Below, piece by piece: positions 41,923 through 49,904 of a stretch of 53,727 nt of DNA (positions are counted from its first letter, which is position 1; every line of letters begins with the position of its first letter). Both the position numbers and the translations under genes were made by a program. The DNA lies in assembly GCF_029887875.1 (NCBI RefSeq), contig NZ_JARXRM010000013.1, forward strand, positions 1-53,727, written 5' to 3'. The notes under the pieces are model-generated. The model did not search any database and was not told the DNA's origin. It saw only the letters and a program-made list of their open reading frames with translations. The stretch is from Luteimonas endophytica. Lineage in GTDB: Bacteria > Pseudomonadota > Gammaproteobacteria > Xanthomonadales > Xanthomonadaceae.

Positions 41923-42993
41923 CTATGCGATGCGGTCCATTGTTCGGCGCAGGGGCGGGTGGGTGCAGGCGCTGGCGATGCACTCGAGATGGCGGTGGTC
42001 GGTGCCGCAGCAGCCGCCGAGCACGTTGATGTGCGGGTGACGGTGCAGCAACTCGCGGTACTGGCGGCCGAGTTGCCGGGGGTCGCCGTCGTCCAGGGCT
42101 GGAGCCTGGTCCAGCTCGGCATGGCTGCGGCAGGAGGCATTGGCGCGCAGCCCGCGGAGCCGCCGCACCCAGCCGCCGCCGGCGTCCAGGGTGGCGGCGA
42201 AGTGGTCGGGGTGGGCACAGTTGAGCATGTAGTACACCGGCGCGGCGGCGGTGGCCGCGTCGACTTCGGCGATCGCCTCGCCCAGCGGCTGGCCGGTAGG
42301 CAGGCGGCCGTCGGTCTCGACGGTGAAGGACACCACCACCGGCAGGCCGAGCGCGCGCGCGCCACGGGCGATGCCGATCGCCTCGGCGCTGTTGGTGATG
42401 GTCATGGCGGTGGCCAGGTCGGCGCCTGCGCGGGCGAACACCGCCAGCTGGCGCAGGTGGTAGGTCTCGGCCTGTGCCGCGGTCATCGCCAGGTCCGGCG
42501 CGTAGCCGTCGCGGCGCGGGCCGACGCAACCGCTCACCACGAGCCGCGCGCTGGCCGGATCGTACTCGGCCGCCAGTTCGCGCATCAGCGCCACGGCGCG
42601 GGCGTTCAGCGCGTCCAGCTCCACGTAGGCGACATTGAGCCGCCAGGCCCAGTCGCTGCTGGCGCGCCAGGTGGGGGTCTCGAGGACGAAGCCGCTGCCG
42701 GTGGCGTGGGCGATGCGCAGGTATCGGCGGTAATAGCTGCGCAGCCACTCGCGGCCGTCGGCGTTGCGCAGCAGCAGGAACGCGGCGCCGTGCGGCAGCT
42801 CGATGCCGTGATGGAAGATCGCGGTCGTCTCGAGGCCGCCGTCGGTGAGATAGGTGCCGCCGCGCAGCTGCGGCAGGCGGGTGCCGGCGTGGTGAGCGCG
42901 CCCGGCGCCGGCCAGGGGCTGGTTGGCGGCAGGCCCGGCGCGAAGGTCGGCGGCGCCGGTGGAAAGCGTGTGGATCCGGGGGTCTGTTTGCAT
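41923..42993 (-). CDS. Homocysteine S-methyltransferase family protein
   Basis: A 356-residue zinc methyltransferase of the MmuM/BHMT group, which transfers a methyl group from S-methylmethionine, SAM or a betaine-like donor to homocysteine. The domain starts at about 46 with GGTYLTDGGLETTAIF; the zinc cysteines are in LNCAHPDH (about 236-243) and LGGCCGTD (about 323-330). The first 45 residues are an Ala/Gly-rich extension absent from MmuM. It diverges from the winged-helix/hydrolase gene; the donor is not known. Confidence 0.88.
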   Translation of the reverse strand: MQTDPRIHTLSTGAADLRAGPAANQPLAGAGRAHHAGTRLPQLRGGTYLTDGGLETTAIFHHGIELPHGAAFLLLRNADGREWLRSYYRRYLRIAHATGSGFVLETPTWRASSDWAWRLNVAYVELDALNARAVALMRELAAEYDPASARLVVSGCVGPRRDGYAPDLAMTAAQAETYHLRQLAVFARAGADLATAMTITNSAEAIGIARGARALGLPVVVSFTVETDGRLPTGQPLGEAIAEVDAATAAAPVYYMLNCAHPDHFAATLDAGGGWVRRLRGLRANASCRSHAELDQAPALDDGDPRQLGRQYRELLHRHPHINVLGGCCGTDHRHLECIASACTHPPLRRTMDRIA

Positions 42994-43040
42994 GGCCGTG
43001 CTCTTGCGTAGCGGGGGAACCGGCCATGCTGGGCCGCGAC

Positions 43041-43123
43041 CGTTGGCGCGGCCGTGGCAGCCGGCGTTGAAAACGCCCGGGCGCGCGTCGAAAATGACCG
43101 GACGCGAGCGCCTGCCGCGTTGG
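43041..43123. promoter_or_regulatory. CGTTGG repeats and GCGTT dyad in the divergent region
   Basis: CGTTGG occurs at 43041-43046 and 43118-43123, and the dyad GCGTT-GAA-AACGC at 43064-43076. Two more CGTTGG lie before the methyltransferase gene, at 45916-45921 and 45951-45956. OmpR/SARP-type winged-helix proteins bind short direct repeats, and such a protein is encoded next door. The link is an inference from position. Confidence 0.3.
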
Positions 43124-43166
43124 AACGGGGGGTGGCCGGCCGGTCGCGACCCCGGAGGCGGCGCCC

Positions 43167-44675
43167 ATGTCCGCTGTACGCATTCGTTTCTGCGGTGAAC
43201 CCGCGCTGTTGCGCGACGGCGTGCCGGTGCCATTGCCGGCCTCGCGCAAGACGCGCGCGCTGCTGTTCCTGCTGCTGCGCTCGGCGAGGCCGTGGCGGCG
43301 CGAGCAGCTGTGCGAGATGTTCTGGGACGTGCCGAACGATCCGCGCGCGGCGCTGCGCTGGTCGCTGTCGAAGCTGCGCCAGGCATTGGGGGAGCAGGCC
43401 CACTGGATCCAGGCGAGCCGCGAGCACGTCGCCTGCGTGGCCAGCGGTGTCGAAACCGATCTGGAGCAGATGGCGGCCGCCACGACCGGTCCGGTCGACG
43501 AGGCACAGCTGCTGGCGCTGGCCGGCGAAGCGCTCGAGCCGCCGCTGCTGGGCCTGGACGTGCCGCGCAGCGCCGAGTTCGATCTGTGGCTGGCCAGCGA
43601 GCGCCTGGTCGCCGACCGCATTCGCGCCACGGTGCTCTCGCGCGCGGCGCGGATCCCAGGCGTGGACGCGGCGCAGGCGCTGCTGTTCCAGCGCGCCGCG
43701 GAGCTGGCACTGCCGGGCAGTGCCGGAGCGCTGCCAGCGGAGACTGCGCCCGCGCTGGCCCGGCCGTCGACGCCTTTCCCCCCGGCCGCGGTCGTGCCGC
43801 CGGCGCGCCGCGCCGCCGACGCTCGGCTGGCAGCGCTGCCGCAGACGGTACGCTACCGCATCGCCCCCGACGGTGCCCGCATCGCCTATGCCTGCACCGG
43901 CGCGGGTCCGCCGCTGGTCAAGACCGCCAACTGGCTCAACCACCTGGAACTGGACTGGGACAGTCCGCTGTGGGGCCGGCTGATCCATGCGCTGTCGGAA
44001 CACCACCAGCTGGTGCGCTACGACGAGCGCGGCAACGGCCTGTCGCAGTGGGATGTGGACGAGATCGGCTTCGACGCTTTCGTCAGCGATCTGGAGGTGG
44101 TCGTGGACGGACTGGGTCTGGAGCGCTTTCCGCTGCTGGGGGTGTCGCAGGGATGCGCGGTGTCGGTGGAGTACGCGGCGCGGCACCCGGAACGGGTGAG
44201 CGCGCTGGTCCTGATCGGCGGCTACGCCAACGGTTGGCGCATCGCCGGCGATGCCCGGGTCATCGCCGAACGCGAAGCCACCATCACCCTGGTGCGGCAC
44301 GGCTGGGGCAAGGACAATCCCGCCTACCGGCAGATCTTCTCGCACAGCTTCTTCCCGAAGGGCACCCCGGAGGAACTGGACTGGTTCAACGAGTTCCAGC
44401 GGCGCACCGCCTCGGCGGAGAACGCGGTGCGGTTCCTGGAGGCGTTCTCCACCATCGACGTGCGCCACCGCCTGGCGGACGTGCGCGCCCCCACCCTGGT
44501 GATCCACGCCCGCGGCGACCAGCGCGTGCCGATCGAGCAGGGCGCGGCACTGGCCTCGGGCATCCGCGAGGCGGAACTGGTCACCCTGGACTGCGACAGC
44601 CACCTGCCGCTGGACCGGGAGCCGGCGCATGCGCACATGCTCGCGTGCATCCACCGGTTCCTGGCCGCGCATTGA
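43167..44675 (+). CDS. Winged-helix (SARP/OmpR-type) fused to alpha/beta hydrolase
   Basis: A 502-residue two-domain protein. Residues 1-95 (VRIRFCGEPALLRDGVPVPLP, KTRALLFLLLRS, WRREQLCEMFWDVPNDPRAALRWSLSKLRQAL) are the winged-helix N-terminus of SARP/BTAD-type regulators. A helical linker (95-200) and a Pro/Ala stretch (190-215) follow. Residues about 225-502 form an alpha/beta hydrolase with an intact triad: Ser in LLGVSQGCAV (about 330), Asp in HARGDQRVP (about 452) and His in CDSHLPL (about 476). It may sense or cleave a small ester or lactone and regulate its neighbours, or itself. A GGAGG precedes the ATG. Confidence 0.85.
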   Translation: MSAVRIRFCGEPALLRDGVPVPLPASRKTRALLFLLLRSARPWRREQLCEMFWDVPNDPRAALRWSLSKLRQALGEQAHWIQASREHVACVASGVETDLEQMAAATTGPVDEAQLLALAGEALEPPLLGLDVPRSAEFDLWLASERLVADRIRATVLSRAARIPGVDAAQALLFQRAAELALPGSAGALPAETAPALARPSTPFPPAAVVPPARRAADARLAALPQTVRYRIAPDGARIAYACTGAGPPLVKTANWLNHLELDWDSPLWGRLIHALSEHHQLVRYDERGNGLSQWDVDEIGFDAFVSDLEVVVDGLGLERFPLLGVSQGCAVSVEYAARHPERVSALVLIGGYANGWRIAGDARVIAEREATITLVRHGWGKDNPAYRQIFSHSFFPKGTPEELDWFNEFQRRTASAENAVRFLEAFSTIDVRHRLADVRAPTLVIHARGDQRVPIEQGAALASGIREAELVTLDCDSHLPLDREPAHAHMLACIHRFLAAH

Positions 44676-44732
44676 GCGCGGAACGTTCGCCCGGCACTGG
44701 CCGCGCATGCGCGCAGCGCACGCCGGGCGAGG

Positions 44733-45860
44733 TCAGGCGCGCGCCTCCAGCACCATGTTGAACGGCGTCTCGGCGGCGCGGCGCACGCTGCCGAAGCCGC
44801 CGGAGCGGATCACCTCGGCCAGGCGCCTCTCGCCGGCCTGCGCGCCGAGCGCGGCGCCGGTTTCCTGCGCCAGCGAGGTCGGCACGCAGATCATCGTCGA
44901 GGCGGCGTAGTACAGGCGACCGACCGGGTTGAGGTTCTCGACCAGGCTGTCGCCGGCGATCGGCTCGACGATCATCCAGCTGCCGCCCTCGGCCAGCGCC
45001 GCGCGCACGTGCGCGGCGGCACCGGCCGGGTCGCCCATGTCGTGCAGGCAGTCGAAGCAGGTCACCAGGTCGTAGCGGCCGGGGAAGTCCTTGGCGGTGG
45101 CCACCTCGAAGCGCACGCGCTCGGGCGAGATGCCCTCGGCGTCGCGGTGCGCATTGGCGGCGGTGATCGAGTCGGGGTGGAAGTCGAAGCCGACGAAGCT
45201 GGAGTTCGGAAACGCGCGCGCCATCACCAGGGTGGAATGGCCGTGGCCGCAGCCCACGTCTGCCACGCTGGCGCCGCGCTCCAGCTTGCCGACCACGCCG
45301 TCGAGCGCCGGCAGCCAGCTCTGCACCAGGTTGTGCTCGTAGCCGGGGCGGAAGAAGCGCGCCACTGCGCAGAACATGCACGCGCCCTGGTCGCCCCAGG
45401 CGACGCCATCGCCGCTGCGGAAGGCCTCGGCCACCCTGGGCTGGTTCTGCACGTGGCTGCCGACCATCTCGAAGCCGCCCATCAGGTAGACCGGGCTGTC
45501 CTCGTTGGCGAACACCATCGCCTGTTCGGGGGGGAGGGCGAAACGCCCGCTCGCGGGGTCGTAGGCCAGGTAGCTGGAGGCGGCCTGGTGCGACAGCCAC
45601 TCGCGCAGGTAGCGCTCGGCGCAGCCGCTGCGCGCGGCCAGCTCGGCCGGCGTGGCCGGGCCCTGGTCGCGCAGCGTGCGATAGAGGCCGAGACGGTCGC
45701 CCAGGGTGACCAGGGTGGCGCTGTAGGCGCCGCCGAGGTCGTTGAGCACCTGGCCGATGAAGGCGTGCAGCCGGTCCTCGTCGATTCCCGTGGAAACGGG
45801 GCTCCGGGCGGCGCCGGAAGGGGCACCGGTCGAAGCATGGGCGTGATTGATCGATTGCAT
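44733..45860 (-). CDS. SAM-dependent methyltransferase with N-terminal winged helix
   Basis: A 375-residue protein. Residues about 30-110 (LHAFIGQVLNDLGGAYSATLVTLGDRLGLY, PATPAELAARSGCAERYLREWL) form the dimerisation winged helix seen in O-methyltransferases and Rv2258c-like proteins. The class I methyltransferase core has motif I VADVGCGHGHSTLVMA (about 188-203), motif II VGFDFHPDSI and DLVTCFDCLHDM. It probably methylates a small molecule. It converges on the winged-helix/hydrolase gene, 57 bp away. Confidence 0.85.
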   Translation of the reverse strand: MQSINHAHASTGAPSGAARSPVSTGIDEDRLHAFIGQVLNDLGGAYSATLVTLGDRLGLYRTLRDQGPATPAELAARSGCAERYLREWLSHQAASSYLAYDPASGRFALPPEQAMVFANEDSPVYLMGGFEMVGSHVQNQPRVAEAFRSGDGVAWGDQGACMFCAVARFFRPGYEHNLVQSWLPALDGVVGKLERGASVADVGCGHGHSTLVMARAFPNSSFVGFDFHPDSITAANAHRDAEGISPERVRFEVATAKDFPGRYDLVTCFDCLHDMGDPAGAAAHVRAALAEGGSWMIVEPIAGDSLVENLNPVGRLYYAASTMICVPTSLAQETGAALGAQAGERRLAEVIRSGGFGSVRRAAETPFNMVLEARA

Positions 45861-46116
45861 GGCAAAACTCGGGGGAAAAGGCGGATACGCCGGAGCCGCC
45901 ACCCTGGCAGCGGGCCGTTGGTACCGGCGTTGTGGTGGGCGTACGAATTCCGTTGGAAAACGCACGCATGCCCCGGTTCCGTCGACCCACCCGGGCGGGC
46001 GACGCGCAGTGCGCATACGCCGCCTTCATTCGCCTGCTTCCCGGCTGCGACCACCGTGCGGTCCCGCGCGAGCCCCGCGCACCTCGTGACACGCATCCGC
46101 ACCCCCGGGCGAAACG

Positions 46117-46698
46117 TCAGCCGGTCTGCCGCCGGGCCCGCGCCTGGACGACGCGCCCGGCGCGCCAGTCCCTCGCCAGGAACCGGCCCTCCCCGCCGGC
46201 CAGCACATGCAGCGCCTTGTGCAGGTTCCGCTCCTGCGCCTGCGGCGACTTCAGCCGCGCGAAATAGCGCAGGATCTCCTTCTGCAGGCTCGGCGTCAGC
46301 GCCTCCCAGGCCTCCCCTGCCGCACGGTCGAGAGACAGAGCATCCTCGAACCATGCCGGCATCGGGTCGACCGGGCCAGCGTGGTAGGCGTCGTCGAACG
46401 TCAGCTCCACTTCGATCTCGTCGCCGACCTGCGTTTCGGCCGCAGCGCGGGCGGCGGCGTGCAGGTAGAGGCAAAAGGAGCCATCGCCGTACGGCATCAT
46501 GTTGATGCGCCACGGGGTGCGCGGCCGGCCGTCGATGCGATAGCGCACCGGCATCGGCCCGCGCCAATGCTGTTTGAGCTTCGCCGCCTGCGCGGCCGTG
46601 ACCGGAACGTACGGATTGATGCCGACGAGCAGGACCACCGCACGAAATCGCAGCCCGGTCGCCCGTCGCGGCGCCGGCCGGTGTTGCGGTCCCTTCAT
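46117..46698 (-). CDS. YdeI/OmpD-associated family protein (DUF1905)
   Basis: A 193-residue cytoplasmic protein. The N-terminal part (LRFRAVVLLVGINPYVPV.. KQHWRGPMPVRYRIDGRPRTPWRINMMPYGDGSFCLYL, read in parts) is a DUF1905 fold, and the C-terminal part (WEALTPSLQKEILRYFARLKSPQAQERNLHKAL) is the YdeI/OmpD-associated bacteriocin-protection type domain. In Gram-negatives YdeI is linked to envelope stress and peptide resistance. It follows the SDR gene by 21 bp on the same strand. Confidence 0.82.
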   Translation of the reverse strand: MKGPQHRPAPRRATGLRFRAVVLLVGINPYVPVTAAQAAKLKQHWRGPMPVRYRIDGRPRTPWRINMMPYGDGSFCLYLHAAARAAAETQVGDEIEVELTFDDAYHAGPVDPMPAWFEDALSLDRAAGEAWEALTPSLQKEILRYFARLKSPQAQERNLHKALHVLAGGEGRFLARDWRAGRVVQARARRQTG

Positions 46699-46719
46699 CG
46701 CGGTTCCGCCCCTTCCCGA

Positions 46720-47496
46720 TCAGAACCCGTAGCGCAGGAAGCCACCGTCGACGGCGATGCATTCGCCGGTGATGTAGGCGGCGGCGGGCAGGCACAGGAA
46801 CGCCACCGCGGCGGCGACCTCCTCCGGCTCGCCCACCCGCCCCATCGGGGTACGCAGCAGCACCTCGTCGAGATAGTCGGGATCGGCCAGCTTGGTGGAG
46901 GTGCGGCGGGTGCGGATGTACCACGGCGCCACCGAATTCACCCGCACGCCGTCCTCTGCCCATTCGACGGCGAGGTTGCGGGTCATCTGGTGCAGCGCGG
47001 CCTTGCTCATGCCGTAGGGCGCGCCGGAGCGCACGTGGGTCATGCCGGACACGCTGCCTACATTGACGATGCACGAACCGGGGTGCTGGGTGAGCAGCGG
47101 AAACGCGTAGCGCGACAGCTCGAACGCGCTGAACAGGTTCACCTCGAAGATCTCGCGCCATTCCTCGTCGGTGTAGTCGTTCGCCGCGCGGGTGAGGTTG
47201 CCGCCGGCGTTGTTCACCAGAATGTTGAGGCCCTCGCCCTGGTCCTCGACCCAGTCGAGCACCTCGCGGCGCTGCTCCTCGTCGGCCACGTCGCCGACCA
47301 GTGCGCGCACCTCGCCGTCCGGGTGCTCCTCCAGCAGTTCCTCGCGGGCCGACTCCAGCGCGTCGCCGTCGCGGGCCACGATCACCACACGGGCGCCGAA
47401 ACCGAGCAGTTCGCGCGCGATGGCGCGGCCGATGCCGGCGCTGCCGCCGGTGACCAGGGCGAGTTGTCCGTCGAGTCGCCAGCGGTGCGGGTCCAT
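46720..47496 (-). CDS. SDR family oxidoreductase
   Basis: A 258-residue classical short-chain dehydrogenase/reductase. NAD(P) motif TGGSAGIG (about 17-24), NNAG (about 93-96), catalytic Ser in NVGSVSG (about 146) and YGMSK (Tyr about 159, Lys about 163). An acidic-to-Arg residue pattern after strand 2 (IVARDGD) suggests NADP. Substrate unknown; tropinone-reductase-like by overall style. Starts ATG 47496, diverging from the lipoprotein. Confidence 0.92.
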   Translation of the reverse strand: MDPHRWRLDGQLALVTGGSAGIGRAIARELLGFGARVVIVARDGDALESAREELLEEHPDGEVRALVGDVADEEQRREVLDWVEDQGEGLNILVNNAGGNLTRAANDYTDEEWREIFEVNLFSAFELSRYAFPLLTQHPGSCIVNVGSVSGMTHVRSGAPYGMSKAALHQMTRNLAVEWAEDGVRVNSVAPWYIRTRRTSTKLADPDYLDEVLLRTPMGRVGEPEEVAAAVAFLCLPAAAYITGECIAVDGGFLRYGF

Positions 47497-47556
47497 GGCC
47501 GGGCCTGTGTCTGAGCTGGGAGTAGGATAGCGCCGGTGCCCACGTGAGGAGCGCAC

Positions 47557-47775
47557 ATGACCCGACGCATCCCGGCCGCATTCGCCGTTGCCGGCCTGGC
47601 GCTGGCCTGCGGCGCCTGCACGCCACCGGAGCAGCCGCTGCCCGACGAACAACCCGAGCCCCAGGCCACCCAGCTGCGCGATGCCATCCAGGCCCCCCAG
47701 GACCGCGCCCGCGCGGTCGGGGGCACCGTGCGCGAGGCCGAGGAGAGCCGACGGCGGGAAAACGAATCACCGTAG
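47557..47775 (+). CDS. Small putative lipoprotein
   Basis: A 72-residue protein. The N-terminus ([21 protein letters not shown]) looks like a lipoprotein signal peptide, with Cys18 or Cys21 as a possible acylation site, though neither lipobox is canonical. The mature part is short, charged and Pro/Glu-rich with no domain. A GTGAGGAG Shine-Dalgarno at 47543-47550 supports translation. Function unknown. It is 60 bp from the divergent SDR start. Confidence 0.6.
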   Translation: MTRRIPAAFAVAGLALACGACTPPEQPLPDEQPEPQATQLRDAIQAPQDRARAVGGTVREAEESRRRENESP

Positions 47776-47890
47776 CCGGACGCCCGGGGCGCGCCGATTT
47801 TCCGCAGGAGCGTGCCATGCAGGGGAGAAAACGGCGCGGGTAGCGATCCCGGACAAGTCGCAGTGCCTGCCATCATCCTGCCGGGTCGAC

Positions 47891-47926
47891 GCTCCCACGG
47901 CCTTCGCGGCCATGATCCGCTCCTGC
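47891..47926 (-). repeat. REP-like palindromic repeat, copy C
   Basis: On the minus strand it reads GCAGGAGCGGATC, then ATGGCCGCGAAGG, a variant of the REP core with two changed bases, directly downstream of the DUF11 gene stop. A still more degenerate copy (GCAGGAGCGTGCCATG) lies at about 47805-47820. The 196 bp between the lipoprotein and the DUF11 stop holds nothing else. Confidence 0.65.
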
Positions 47927-47971
47927 CGCGGGTGGGCCGCACCTGCACGGAGCCGCCCGATCCCCTTCGGC

Positions 47972-49789
47972 TCAGAATCCGGTCGCGGTGACCGTGCAGG
48001 TGAGCTCGAGATTAACGCTGCCGCCAGTGGGCAGGGTCGGGATCACCAGCCCCGCGGCGAGTTGCGCCGGGGTCGGCGCGCCGGGGCACACCGCCCCGCC
48101 GACAGCCGAACAGGTCAGTCCCGTGCACTCCAGGCTGCCGGGCACGCCGGGGTCCGTCAGGATGGCGCCGTCCGCGGCATCGGGACCGCCGTTGGTCGCC
48201 TCGATCGTGTAGACCACCTCGTCGCCCGAGGCCACGGTCTGGGGCGTTGCGGTCTTCACGATGGCCAAGTCGGTCTCCGCGACCGCCATCTCGACCTGGT
48301 GATCTTCGATTTCGCCGGAGTCGGCCAAGCCGAGGAACCCCAGGCCCGGCTGGTTGGCGATCCGGAAGCGCGCAAGCGTCGTTCCGGCTGTCGCCGTTGC
48401 CGGCACGGCAATGTCGAAGGCGTTGGCGCCCGGGGCGACCGCCGCGTCCACTAGCACCTGGTCGCCTGGTTCGGCGAAGCTGCCATCGCCCGCCCAGTCG
48501 ATCCAGCCTTGCAGCAGCGCGCCCGCGCCGACGTTGCCTGCAGTCACGTCGATCTGGGCGCTCATGCCGATCAGCAAGGCTGGAACGAGCACGCCGTCTT
48601 CGTCGTCGACCCCGGTCAGATCGTCGCCGGAGGCGCCCGCGCTCGATTGTCCATCGACCTCGAAGTCCGGCAGGTCGGCGCCGAGATAGGGGCTGCCGGC
48701 AACGATCGCGTGCCGGGCCCCGTTGCTGGCGAGCAGGGTGCCGTAGCTGTCCGGTGCATCGCCCCAGTCGTAGAAGCAGTCGGCCAACGCCGGGCCGCCG
48801 ACGCGCGCCGCGTCGCCTGGACCGCCATTGTAGAAACCCGCCGGCCTGTTCGGTGGATCGTACTGATCGGCTTCCTTGTAGGCGACCACGGGATTGGCGA
48901 AGAACGGATCGTTGGCATGCCCCAACTCGTCGAGGCCGCGACCTTCCACCACGTTCAACCGGCAGGCATCGGCCTGCGGGCTGCCGTTGCGTGCGGCGAG
49001 ATGGCTCGTAAAGGCAATGCCGGAGATTGTGTAGGGTGGTACCAGTGCGCCGTCGAAGCCATTGTTCTGGGCCGCGATGGGAACGGCCGCGACCCAGCCG
49101 GCATCCGGATCGAAAACCCGGAACTGCAGCCCGCCATAGCCGATGATCCCCATCCCATTGCCGGCAAAGTCGATGTCGGACGCAGTCGACGCCGCACCAA
49201 GACCGACGGCGATGGGAGTTCCCACGACGGTTCCGGACGGGCCGATCTGGACGACACTGTCCGAAGTGCAATCCAGGCCCCACAGCCGGCCCTGGCCATC
49301 GAAAGCGGCGCCATTGATATGGCGACCCGTGAGCCAGGGGCCGACGTAGGAAACTACACCGGTCGTCGGATCGATGGAAACCAGCCTCGAACTCTGGTTC
49401 GCCGTGCATCCGGTGGCGGGGTCCCAGGGGATGAAGCCCCCGGTGGAAGCCTCGTCGATCGCGAAGCCGAAGAGATTGCCCGACAAATCGGTTGCCAGGC
49501 CATCGACCGGCAAGGGCCCGTCGGTGACATGGCGCAGGTAGGTGCCGTCGCCGCCGATCTGGCCTTGTGCGCCGGTCGCGTCGTTCCACAGAAACAGGCC
49601 TGTTGCGCCCTGTTCGGCATCCACGGCTGCGCGCGTGCGCGAGAAATAGAACTCGTCCGCGAACGCCGGCCCGGTGCCGAGCAGGACCGCCAATCCCACC
49701 AGCAGGAGCGCAATGACGTTGCGCCTGCCGCGTTGGGCGCCCGTGGTTGCGCGGCGATGGCCCGGGCGGCTCGTTGCCTTCATGCTCAT
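47972..49789 (-). CDS. Secreted DUF11/GEVED protein (distal member)
   Basis: A 605-residue protein with a long signal peptide ending AVLLGTGPAFA (about residue 43). Residues 45-330 contain blade-like repeats around LATDLSGNLFGFA and AAFDGQGRLWGLD, read as a beta-propeller-type domain. A GEVED-like domain (WGDAPDSYGTL.. LPDFEVDG.. DEDGVLVPAL.. GWIDWAGDGSF.. GEIEDHQV) covers about 340-500. A DUF11 domain (DLAIVKTATPQTVASGDEVVYTI) fills the C-terminus, ending CTVTATGF. No anchor or sorting signal follows. Starts at 49816 or 49873 are possible; a hairpin lies at 49808-49827. Confidence 0.78.
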   Translation of the reverse strand: MSMKATSRPGHRRATTGAQRGRRNVIALLLVGLAVLLGTGPAFADEFYFSRTRAAVDAEQGATGLFLWNDATGAQGQIGGDGTYLRHVTDGPLPVDGLATDLSGNLFGFAIDEASTGGFIPWDPATGCTANQSSRLVSIDPTTGVVSYVGPWLTGRHINGAAFDGQGRLWGLDCTSDSVVQIGPSGTVVGTPIAVGLGAASTASDIDFAGNGMGIIGYGGLQFRVFDPDAGWVAAVPIAAQNNGFDGALVPPYTISGIAFTSHLAARNGSPQADACRLNVVEGRGLDELGHANDPFFANPVVAYKEADQYDPPNRPAGFYNGGPGDAARVGGPALADCFYDWGDAPDSYGTLLASNGARHAIVAGSPYLGADLPDFEVDGQSSAGASGDDLTGVDDEDGVLVPALLIGMSAQIDVTAGNVGAGALLQGWIDWAGDGSFAEPGDQVLVDAAVAPGANAFDIAVPATATAGTTLARFRIANQPGLGFLGLADSGEIEDHQVEMAVAETDLAIVKTATPQTVASGDEVVYTIEATNGGPDAADGAILTDPGVPGSLECTGLTCSAVGGAVCPGAPTPAQLAAGLVIPTLPTGGSVNLELTCTVTATGF

Positions 49790-49807
49790 TGCTGCATCAA
49801 TCCCCTG

Positions 49808-49827
49808 CAAGGACATCGTCGTCCTTG
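49808..49827. other. Hairpin over the DUF11 gene start region
   Basis: CAAGGAC (49808-49814) pairs with GTCCTTG (49821-49827) across a 6-nt loop. It holds the AAGGA that would serve an alternative ATG at 49816, so it could mask that start. Control of translation is an inference. Confidence 0.4.
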
Positions 49828-49904
49828 CTGTACATTTCACTTCCAGTTGCGGCCTGCATGCCTGCTCCGGCAAGCGCTCCCTCTCGTTCTCGTAATTCTT
49901 CCGC

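Noticed and set aside
42994..43166. SAM or SAH riboswitch upstream of the homocysteine S-methyltransferase
   Set aside because: No conserved core of any SAM/SAH riboswitch class could be read in the 173 bp.
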